Shown here: one piece after another, positions 1-8,800 of the stretch
Layout of the letters: each line of letters opens with the position of its first letter
How positions within the stretch are numbered: position 1 is the stretch's first letter
Source: Aeromonas aquatica
GTDB taxonomy: Bacteria; Pseudomonadota; Gammaproteobacteria; Enterobacterales; Aeromonadaceae
Direction of reading: 5' to 3'
Length of the DNA: 64,000 nt
Assembly (NCBI RefSeq): GCF_000764655.1
Contig: NZ_JRGL01000012.1
Coordinates: 1 to 64,000 of the forward strand
Notes under the pieces: model-generated
Seen by the model: the letters and a program-made list of their open reading frames with translations, nothing else
Told to the model about the DNA's origin: nothing
Databases searched by the model: none
Program-made: the position numbers and the translations under genes

Positions 1-136
1 GCGCCATGCCAGTGCTCATCCCTGTGCGTCGGGGAAGAGGTCATCGCCAGGTGTGACGCGAGCCGCGTGCCGAACCGCCATTCAGAACCTCATCCCTGCA
101 CATTGTCCGGATTCCGGATAAAAAGCTCGGATGCCC

Positions 137-388
137 CTACACGCGTCTGATGATACGCACGATCAGGAGCAGCACGACGGCCCCTATCGTCGCCACCAGG
201 ATGCTGCCGAACAGGCCACCGCCCATGGCGACACCAAAGGTGGTGAACAGCCAGCCGCCAACAAAGGCACCGAGCACACCCACGACGAGATCGCCAATCA
301 GTCCGAAGCCGCCCCCTTTGACCAGCACCCCCGCCAGCCAACCGGCGATCAATCCCACGATGAGAAACCACAGCATGTTTTCACTCAT
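137..388 (-). CDS. GlsB/YeaQ/YmgE family stress-response membrane protein
   Basis: Encodes 83 residues that are almost entirely three hydrophobic Gly-rich helices (about 5-22, 29-47 and 58-78) ending in a short basic tail (RIIRRV). This is the layout of the YeaQ/YmgE/GlsB 'transglycosylase-associated' family of small inner-membrane proteins, which are linked to general stress response but have no settled biochemical activity. The ATG at 388 is chosen over longer upstream readings because an AAGGAGAAT ribosome site lies directly before it and the added N-terminus would be non-homologous coding noise. It sits among other small envelope-stress proteins. The family call is from hydrophobic pattern and glycine spacing. 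Confidence 0.85.
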   Translation of the reverse strand: MSENMLWFLIVGLIAGWLAGVLVKGGGFGLIGDLVVGVLGAFVGGWLFTTFGVAMGGGLFGSILVATIGAVVLLLIVRIIRRV

Positions 389-799
389 ATCATTCTCCTT
401 GTTCTTCGGTGGTCTGATCGCGGTGAGTTGTTTCGCCAGCGCATTCTGTTGTTGGTGGAGATGGGCAAACGACGGGGTCGCGTTGCCCGCAGGAGTGGCT
501 GCGAGCCGTGGTGCGAGCCTGTATCGAGAAGACGGATTATCCCATTCCTGTGAAACTGATGCCGTCAATCCCATCCCGGCGAACAATGACCTACTTTGTT
601 CGGCAGCGTACAGACGGGATAGGCAAGCAAGGGTAGTTTAGATGTGTTACCAGTATAGATAGGGTCGGGGGTCAATAGTTGACCCAATGTTCGTCATATA
701 TCAATCACTGCCTATTGGGAGTGCCACTGCATAGGCAGAATGCTGTCCTTGTTATCTTGTTGATTGGCACCCTACCGTCAAGTTGGAGTCATGCTTATC
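389..799. other. non-coding stretch, no gene recognised
   Basis: About 410 bases between two divergently oriented small genes. I see no convincing open frame, RNA gene or repeat. It becomes clearly AT-richer from about 600 onward. It must carry the promoters of the GlsB-like gene (minus) and the BON-domain gene (plus), but no box is clear enough to call. Confidence 0.5.
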
Positions 800-1117
800 A
801 TGAAAAACCTAAACAGTATTGCCAGAAACTTTGCAGCAATAGCATTGCTATCAGCCGCGGCGGTTGGTTGTGCGTCAACGGCCAATAAAGAAGGAACCGG
901 GGAGTATATTGATGACTCCGTAGTCACCACCAAGGTCATGTCTGCTATTTTTGCCGATCCAGACCTCAAGTCAGCTGAAATCAGTGTAGAAACCTTCAAA
1001 GGCGTAGTGCAGCTCAGTGGTTTCGTCAGTAAAGAGGCCAATATTTCAAAAGCCGGTGCCGTAGCTAGTGGTGTCGAAGGTGTGACGTCAGTGAAGAACA
1101 ATCTGCATCTTAAATAA
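800..1117 (+). CDS. BON-domain lipoprotein (OsmY-like)
   Basis: A 105-residue protein with a lipoprotein signal (hydrophobic stretch then AAVGC, Cys about residue 24) followed by a single BON domain (about residues 33-105: DDSVVTTKV...SAEISVETFKGVVQLSGFV...GVTSVKNNL). BON domains bind phospholipid or other envelope components, and single-domain lipoproteins of this type are osmotic or general stress proteins. Two ATGs lie close together at 791 and 800; the GGAG at 785-788 is only 2 bases from the first but 11 from the second, so 800 is preferred. Its base composition is AT-richer than most of the window. Family is clear, precise role is not. Confidence 0.85.
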   Translation: MKNLNSIARNFAAIALLSAAAVGCASTANKEGTGEYIDDSVVTTKVMSAIFADPDLKSAEISVETFKGVVQLSGFVSKEANISKAGAVASGVEGVTSVKNNLHLK

Positions 1118-1138
1118 TAGAGATGGTTTATGTTATCT

Positions 1139-1182
1139 ACAGCAGTAAAACACAGCGTCCAGTCGATGTGTTTTACTGCTGT
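1139..1182 (+). terminator. hairpin after the BON-domain gene
   Basis: A perfect 16-bp inverted repeat (arms 1139-1154 and 1167-1182) around a 12-base loop, 21 bases past the stop codon. There is no clean T-run on either side, so it may end or stabilise the transcript rather than act as a classic intrinsic terminator. Confidence 0.6.
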
Positions 1183-1310
1183 GTATTATCTGTGGTGCCA
1201 TGATTCGTTATTAACAGTCGAAAATAAATTGATATATATGAACATGTTTTAACTTTGTTTTATGCTTTTTCTTGGGTTGTGCCAAAAACGGTTCTTGGAG
1301 AGCTATAGGA

Positions 1311-1619
1311 TTAAAAAAATATCCAGGCCACCAGAAATCCGAGCAACACTGCCAACATCACATAACTCATGGGATTGTTCTTGATTTGAGTTCGTACTTT
1401 TTTGAAATACGAGTCCTTTGCTTCTTGTAAGTCCTTATTTTTGTCGTTGAAGGTGGTCGTTGCCGAGTTTACCGCATCGGCGAGCTTGTCGACTACCTTA
1501 TGGGTACTTTGGGTCATCTGCTCGACAGCCGGGTGTGTCCCGTTAGCAGGGGGGGTGATTTCTGGCTGAGGGGCGCCTTTCGTGCCAGCGGTACTTCTAC
1601 TCTTGTCAGATGTGATCAT
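1311..1619 (-). CDS. small C-terminally membrane-anchored protein (ElaB/YqjD/DUF883-like)
   Basis: 102 residues: a polar, Thr/Pro-rich N-terminus, an amphipathic Lys/Asp-rich helix (about 35-80), then one C-terminal transmembrane helix (about 84-101). This is the layout of the ElaB/YqjD/YgaM group, which tether to the inner membrane and in E. coli bind ribosomes in stationary phase. The usual Gly-zipper of the group is weak here, so the assignment is by architecture. ATG at 1619 follows GGAGAAC. Gene and flanks are AT-rich. It lies among other stress-type membrane proteins. Confidence 0.65.
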   Translation of the reverse strand: MITSDKSRSTAGTKGAPQPEITPPANGTHPAVEQMTQSTHKVVDKLADAVNSATTTFNDKNKDLQEAKDSYFKKVRTQIKNNPMSYVMLAVLLGFLVAWIFF

Positions 1620-2058
1620 GATCGTTCTCCATATTCAATATGATATATCTGTGGTATCAGGCTACGTATATTCGGCGTTGGCCAATACCAAACGGATACG
1701 GGTGGTTTAAAAGGGGTGTGCCTGCTACCCACAATGCGATTAAGTGATATAAGAACAACTTGTCCGGTCCCGCGATGATATTTGGCATCATATTATCTTA
1801 GCCCGGGGTCAGGGCTCCTCTTGTCACATCATATAATTCACGGCTCATGCCATTGCATCTGCGGTGAATATCCCTCGAGTCTGATGTATCGACGTTGTGA
1901 TGTCGGTTCGTTGTAGCACATAGGCACGAGTATTTTTGCCCTGCAAACAGAAAGTCAACGCAGATAACCGATGTCAAAGAGACTTCATTGGCACCACTGT
2001 GGTTGGTTTTTATCCACCCCGTAGATTTTTGTATATCCTTGTTGAGTGAAAAAATAAC
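1620..2058. other. AT-rich intergenic region, no gene recognised
   Basis: About 440 bases between the divergent membrane-protein gene and the Crp/Fnr-type regulator. It is noticeably AT-rich compared with the rest of the window. I find no coherent open frame or RNA; it presumably holds two divergent promoters. A TATAAT-like hexamer occurs near 1832 but without a convincing -35 partner. Confidence 0.4.
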
Positions 2059-2796
2059 ATGGAAAAAGATATGCCCGCACATCATCCACTGCAGAATCAC
2101 TTACTGGCGGCCTTGCCTGCAGAGGTCTTTCAGCGTTTGTTGCCGCATCTTGAATATAGCGAGTTGCCACTGGGTAAGGTGTTGTACGAATCTGGTGATA
2201 CCTTGCGTTATGTCTACTTTCCCATTGATTGCATCGTCTCATTACTGTACGTGATGCAAGATGGCGCCTCGGCGGAGATCTCCGTGGTCGGCAATGAAGG
2301 ACTCATCGGGGTGGCGTTGTTTATGGGGGGTGAGAGCACGACAAGCCGGGCCCTGGTGCAGAGCGCAGGCCATGCCTACCGTCTCAAGGGGAACTTGCTG
2401 AAAACCGAGTTCAACCTGCATGGGGACATGTTGCATCTGGTGTTGCGTTACACCCAGGCGCTGCTGACTCAAATGGCCCAGACGGCAGTATGCAATCGTC
2501 ACCATACCATCGATCAGCAGCTCTGCCGTTGGTTGCTGTTGTCACTGGACAGGCTGTCCGGCGATCAGCTCTCAATGACCCAGGAGCTGATTTCCAACAT
2601 GTTGGGGGTTCGCCGGGAAGGGGTGACGGATGCGGCAGGCAAGCTGCAGAAGCTGGGTGTCATCGAGTACAGCCGTGGTCATATTACCGTGCTGGACAGA
2701 CCCAAGCTTGAGCAGCTCTGCTGCGAATGTTATGCCGTGGTGAAGGCGGAGACAGACCGCCTGTTACCCTATCTACCCAAAAAACCCAGGCCTTGA
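2059..2796 (+). CDS. Crp/Fnr-family transcriptional regulator
   Basis: 245 residues with a cyclic-nucleotide-binding-type beta-roll (about 20-130, including GNEGLIG) and a C-terminal winged helix (about 150-225; helix-turn-helix around MTQELISNMLGVRREGVT). No N-terminal cysteine cluster for an Fe-S centre as in FNR, and the Arg/Ser phosphate-binding cassette of Crp is not evident, so the ligand is unknown. The shape (PxxCIVSLL..., LGVRREGVTDAA) resembles the short Crp-like regulators found in environmental proteobacteria near stress genes. Start could be 2059 or the ATG at 2071, which has a GGAAA just before it. Its 3' end converges on the giant glucan synthase gene. Confidence 0.85.
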   Translation: MEKDMPAHHPLQNHLLAALPAEVFQRLLPHLEYSELPLGKVLYESGDTLRYVYFPIDCIVSLLYVMQDGASAEISVVGNEGLIGVALFMGGESTTSRALVQSAGHAYRLKGNLLKTEFNLHGDMLHLVLRYTQALLTQMAQTAVCNRHHTIDQQLCRWLLLSLDRLSGDQLSMTQELISNMLGVRREGVTDAAGKLQKLGVIEYSRGHITVLDRPKLEQLCCECYAVVKAETDRLLPYLPKKPRP

Positions 2797-2862
2797 CACC
2801 ATCCCGATTGCAGCAAGTCGATGCGAGACACGCATATGGCATGCTCCCCCCTGTGATGCGAA

Positions 2863-5800
2863 TTACAACTCCACAGCCTCGCACGCAGGGGCATGGCATC
2901 CCATCGTGATGTGAAGCTGATGCTGGCCACCATCCAGTGGTACTCGTAAGGGGCGATCACTTGGGGGGAGAGCGACCCCATCCAGTCGAATGGTGCCGGT
3001 TTGTCTCTCCGACGGCTCCCCAATGTCTACCTCTATGCTGTAGCGGGTGGCCTCCATCGTTATCTCGGCGCTAAATCCTGGCCAATGTCTGGGCAAGTGA
3101 GGATCGATGCGTAAAAAATGCCCCTCACGATGTATCCCCAATATGCCCTCAATGCCTGCCTGATACATCCAGCCTGCCGCCCCCGTGTACCAGGTCCAGC
3201 CACCGCGACCAATGTGCGGCGCGACAGAGTAGATATCTGCCGCCATGACATAGGGTTCCACCTTGTAGCGCTCAACGTCAGCGGCATTCTTGGCATGATT
3301 GATGGGGTTGAGCAGTGCGAACAGGTTATGAGCCTTGTTGCACTCCCCGAGCCTTGAAAAGGCAAGGATGGCCCAGGTCGCGGCATGGGTGTATTGGCCA
3401 CCATTTTCACGCAATCCAGGCGGGTAGCCGCGAATATAGCCCGGGTTTTGAGTCAGCTTATCGAAGGGAGGGCTAAAGAGCAGCACCAGCGCCTCATCGT
3501 AGCGGATCAGGTATTTCTCCAGGGATTGCATCGCCGTCATGGCACGGGTGGGATCGGCAACACCGGACAGGATGGCCCAGGACTGTGCGATAGAGTCTAT
3601 CTGGCACTCAGAGCTATCTTTTGAGCCCAGCCAGGTGCCGTCATCGAAGGTCGCACGACGATACCAGGCGCCATCCCAGGCTTTGCGTTCCAACGCGACC
3701 CCCACCCGCTGGGCGTGGGCCTCCCAGCGCTCGGCGCGCGGGTCCTGACGGGAGCGGGCCAAGGGGGCGAACAGCATGATGGTGCGCAGCAGCAACCAGC
3801 CCAGCCAGACGCTCTCTCCCTTGCCTTCGCTGCCGACCAGATTCATGCCATCGTTCCAGTCCCCCGAGCCGATGGGGGGCAGACCATTGCTGCCCGTCAG
3901 CTCTATGGCTTGATCCAGTCCGCGAGCGCAATGTTCAAACAGGGAGGCCGATTCGTCGGAAATGGCTGGCAGGAAGAAGGCATCCTGTTCGTTCAGGCCC
4001 AGTTGCGGACCTTCAATAAACGGAATGATCTCATCGAGAATGGCGTCATCGGCCGTGTCTAGAATGTAGGTGGCCGTCGCGAAGGCCAACCAAATCCTGT
4101 CATCAGAGATCCGGGTGCGCACCCCTTGTCCGGAATGAGGAAGCCACCAGTGCTGAACATCACCTTCAATAAACTGGCGCGCCGCGGCGCGCAGCAAATG
4201 TTGTCTGGTGGCCTGGGGCTGGGCAAAGCTGAGTGCCATTCCATCTTGCAGTTGATCGCGAAAACCATAGGCTCCCCCGGCCTGATAAAACGCCGAGCGC
4301 GCCCAGACTCGGCAAGCGAGTGTCTGATACAACAGCCAGCCATTGAGCATGATATCCATGGCTCTGTCAGGGGTCTTGACCTGGATGGCCCCAAGCAGTG
4401 CCTGCCATTGGCTGGCCACCTCGTCTTGCACAACATCGAGATCCTGACGATAGCGGGTGACAAGGGCACTGGCCTGTTCGGCCGAGCGCCCTTCGCCGAG
4501 CAGGATGACAAGCTCCAGGCGCTGACCTGGCGCAAGCAGGATCTCGGTCTGCAAGGCGGCGCAGGGATCCATTCCCGCACCCGTTCGGCAGGATAGCCGG
4601 TGGCGCCTTGTCAGCGCGGCGGGTGCAGACAGCTGTCCGTGGTTGCCGAGAAACTCCCTGCGATCGGCGGTCCAGCTGGTTTGCTGGCCGCCGAGATCGA
4701 AGAATGCGACCTGGTTGGGGAAAGCGGTACTCCAGGGATTGTGTGCCAGCATGGCACCGGTCTGGGCATCCATCCTAGTGGTGATATAGGGGGCGGTCAG
4801 GGGGCGGGATGCGCCTAGAATCCATTCCACATAACCGGTGACCATTAGCCGACGTGGGGTTCGGGTGAGGTTGTGCAACGTCAGGCGAGAAATCTTGACG
4901 GGATCCGCGACGGGGACATATTGCAGCAGTTCGCTGTGGATCCCATGGGCCTGATGTTCGAAGCGGCAATAACCAAACCCATGACGGGCGATATAGCTGC
5001 CACTATCGCGAATGGGCTGGGCGGTGACGCTCCATAGCTCAAGCGTATCTTCATCGCGCAGGTAAATGACTTCACCGCCGGGATCCGTCACGGGATCATT
5101 GGACCAGGCCGTCAGTTGGTTCTCTTTGCTGTTGTCGCTCCAGGTGTAACCACTGCCTTCGGCGGAGGCCTGGAAACCAAAGTGGGGATTGGCCACCACA
5201 TTGATCCAGGGCGCCGGGGTCATCTGCTCATCGGTGAGCAGGGTGACATACTCGCGACCCTCTTTGGCAAAGCCGCCCAGCCCATTGAAAAACTCCAGCT
5301 CTGGATGATGTGGATGCTTGAATGGCGCGGCGTGCCGTGGCCTGACGACAGGCCCGGGGGGCGGGAACGGCGGAGAGTCGGGCAGGCGGGCCAGCTGTTG
5401 TTGCAGCGATCCCCGGCGTGCCGTCAGCACGACACGCGCCGCCGCGAACAACAGATCGCGCACCTCGGGACTCATCAGATCGGTTCGCACAGTGTACACA
5501 GACCCTTGTGCCAGTTCCGCATGGAAGCGTGGCCGAGACTGGCTGCTGCGCACGGCCGTCTCGATGCTGTTTTGCAGATCCTGCACATAGGTGGAGGCGT
5601 GCTCATTGATGATCACCAGATCGACGGCCAGCCGCTTCATGCGCAGATATTCATGGGCGAGCAGCAGCTCGCGTACCTGAGCCAGGTCCTCGATATCGTC
5701 GATACGCAGCAGCAGTATGGGCAAATCCCCCGAGATGGACTGTTGCCAGAGCAGGGACTGCGGTGCCAGCCCCTGCAGGATGGCGCTGGAGGCGGCGCGA

Positions 5801-8800
5801 AAACGGGGATCGGCGTAGAGCAAAGGGGCGGCCAGCCGTTGGAAATTGGCGGCATCGGACGCCTGAATATTCAGGTGGTTCAGTTGTACCTGTGCCTGGG
5901 TCCAGGCCAGCGTCTTGGCGCGTTCAAAGGCATAGCGATTGTGGTGCTGATCGATGAGGTCGAGCAGCGCCGATCGCGATGAGGCAACCAGGGTCCAGAA
6001 GGCCACATGGGTACTGCCGCCCGGCAGGACCTGCACCAGCTGGCGCAGCGAGAAGATGGGGTCGAGCACAGTGCCCGTGGTATCTGACAGCAGGGCCCCC
6101 CGCTGCAAGGCCTGCGCCGAGGCAAGGGTCCGGCCGCGACCGATGAATCGGGCGCGATCGGATTCGTATTGGAGGACCCCCACGGATGGGCCCTCGACGA
6201 TGATGAAATGTGCCGCCCACACCTCGGTCTCCTCAGGGGATCTGGGGCGCCGGGTAGCGATCAGCGCCCTTGTCTCCGGCAGGTATTCGGTGACCACAAA
6301 GAGCTTGGCAAAGGCGGGATGGGCCCGATCGGCTTCCGGTGTGGTCAGCACTATTTCGGCATAGGAGGTGAGCTCGATATCGCGGCGATGGCGGCCACGG
6401 TTGGTCAGCGAGACACGCCGTACCTCGCCATCTCCCTCACCCGACACCAGCACCTCCATGGTGGTGGTCAGACGGCCGTTCTGATGAAGGAAATGGGCGC
6501 GATCCTCGGCAAACACGACCTCCTCCTCGTTGGTGGTGCGTCCCAGAGGCTGCGAGCAAGGAGACCAGGTCTCGCCACTTTGGGCATCGTGCAGGAACAG
6601 GAAGTAGCCCAGGTGGTCACGGGTGCTGTCCGCCTGCCAACGGGTGATGGCGATGTCGCGCCAACGGCTGTAGCCGGATCCCGCACTGGTGAGCATGACA
6701 GAGTAACGGCCATTGGAGAGCAGGTGAGTCACCGGGGCGCCATGGACCGAGGACAACAACCGCCGTACCGCGCTGACGTCCTGGCGGCTCTGGGTCTGGG
6801 ATGCTTTTATCTCTGCGCCACGCGTCCGGATGATGGTCATGTCCTGCGGTATCCGCTCCTGTAACAGCAGCTCACAGGCTTGAATGATGGGTTCTTGATG
6901 AAAGCGGGTGCGCATTCGTCCCTCTTGCAGCGCGTTGGCAATGGCCACGACCGTCATCCCCTGATGATGGGCCATGAAGTTCTGCACGATGGCGACCTGC
7001 TGATTGTCGGGCAACCGCGCCCGGGTGAAGTCCAGCGCCTCGTAAAAGCCGTAACGTCCAGCCCCTCCCAGCATGGCCAGCCGCTCGAAATTCTTCAGTG
7101 CTGCGCCGGGGTTGACCATGGCTGCCAGCGCGGTGGCGTAGGGGGCGATCACGCGATCTTCCGCCAGCCCACGCTTGAGGGCCAAGCGAGGAATGCCAAA
7201 GTTGGAGTATTGATAGGTGAACTCCAGGTCCCTGGCGTTGTAAGCCGACTCGGAAATGCCCCATGGAATGCCAAGCGCACGGCCATAGCGGATCTGCAGC
7301 GCGACGATCAGGCGGTTGGTTTGCTCCAGCTGTGAACCGATGGGGGCCCGCATGACCAGCGAGGGCATCAGGTATTCGAACATGGAACCGGACCAGGAGA
7401 TCAGCACGGTGGCCTGCCCCACCGGGGTGACAGCTCGGCCCAGACGAAACCAGTGACGGGTGACGACATCGCCCTTGGCGATGGCAAACAGGCTGGCGAG
7501 CCTGGCCTCGGAGGCGAGCAGATCGTAGCAACTGGCATCGAGCCGGTTATCGGTCAGGGAGTAACCGATGGAGAGCAGCTTGCGTTGTGAATTGAGCAAG
7601 AAGGTGAAGTCCATCCCCATGGCCAGCGCGCGTGCCGCGTTGGCGATGGCCTGCAACCGCAGTCGCAATGATGGCGGAAGTTGGGGGAACGACCGCTGAT
7701 CCTCCGCATGCTCAGTCACCGCCAGCCTCAACGCATCCAGCCAGAAGGTGAGTTCAGCGCCAGCGTGTTGATCTCCGCTGCGGCAAAAATGGTGCGCCAT
7801 GCTGGCGGTTTGCGCCGTCAGCTTGGCGAGTATGGGCAGCAGCTGCGCCATCGGCTGCTGGCCGAATAGCTGGTGGTGGATCTCGCTCAGATAGGCGGTG
7901 ATCGCTTGCTGTGGCATGTTGGACTGTATGGTGTAGGGCTGGGCGAGATAGGCGTGCAGGGCCTGCTCGGCCAGCAGACAGGTATCCTGCAAGCCGCTTC
8001 GGGCGGCGCCGGAGCCGGGTTGTTGTTGCCAGTGTTCGCAGGCGGTTGCGACGACCAGCAGATGGCCTGCCAGGTTGCCACTGTCAACCGAAGAGACATA
8101 GGCGGGCTCCAGGGTCAGCAGGCTTCGGGTGTCATACCAGTTGAAAAAGTGGCCCTTGAAGCGAGGCAAGCGCTGCATCACTGCCAGGGTGGTTTCCAGT
8201 CGCTTGAGGGTGGCACCGAGCCCGGCCCAGCCGAAGTCGTTGGCCGCCAGGGTGGCGAGCAAATAGAGCCCCATGTTGGTGGGAGAGGTGCGATGGGCAA
8301 TGACCTGTTCGGGGCTTTCCTGCACGTTGTCCGGTGGCAACTGGTTGTCAAGGTCGGTGACGAAGGTCTCGAAATAGCGCCAGGTCTGGCGTGCTATCAG
8401 CCGCAGTGCCACGGCCTCCTTCGCACTGCAAGTGAGCGTCTTGGCCTGACAGGAGGGCCGACTCGTCCAGTACGCGGCCAGCGGTGCCAGCAGCCAGAGT
8501 CCCCCAAAGGGAAGCACCAGGGGCCAGGCGGTGGGGGTACTGAGCAGGGTCATGGCGCTCGCCCCCATCCCCAGCATCACAGCCGCCGCCATCAGCCGAT
8601 AAAACCCCACGCAGGCGAGGCGTGGTGATCCGGCAGTTTGCGCCGCCGTGGTCCACTCCAACAGGTGACGATGGGAGAAAGACAACCGGAACAGGGTGCG
8701 GACTATGGCATCCAGCATGCGCCAGGCCTGATCGACCAGAAAGACCAGGCTGAGCAGCAACTGCATGGCGGCACGTTGCAGGTTGTTGCCTATCTTGGCC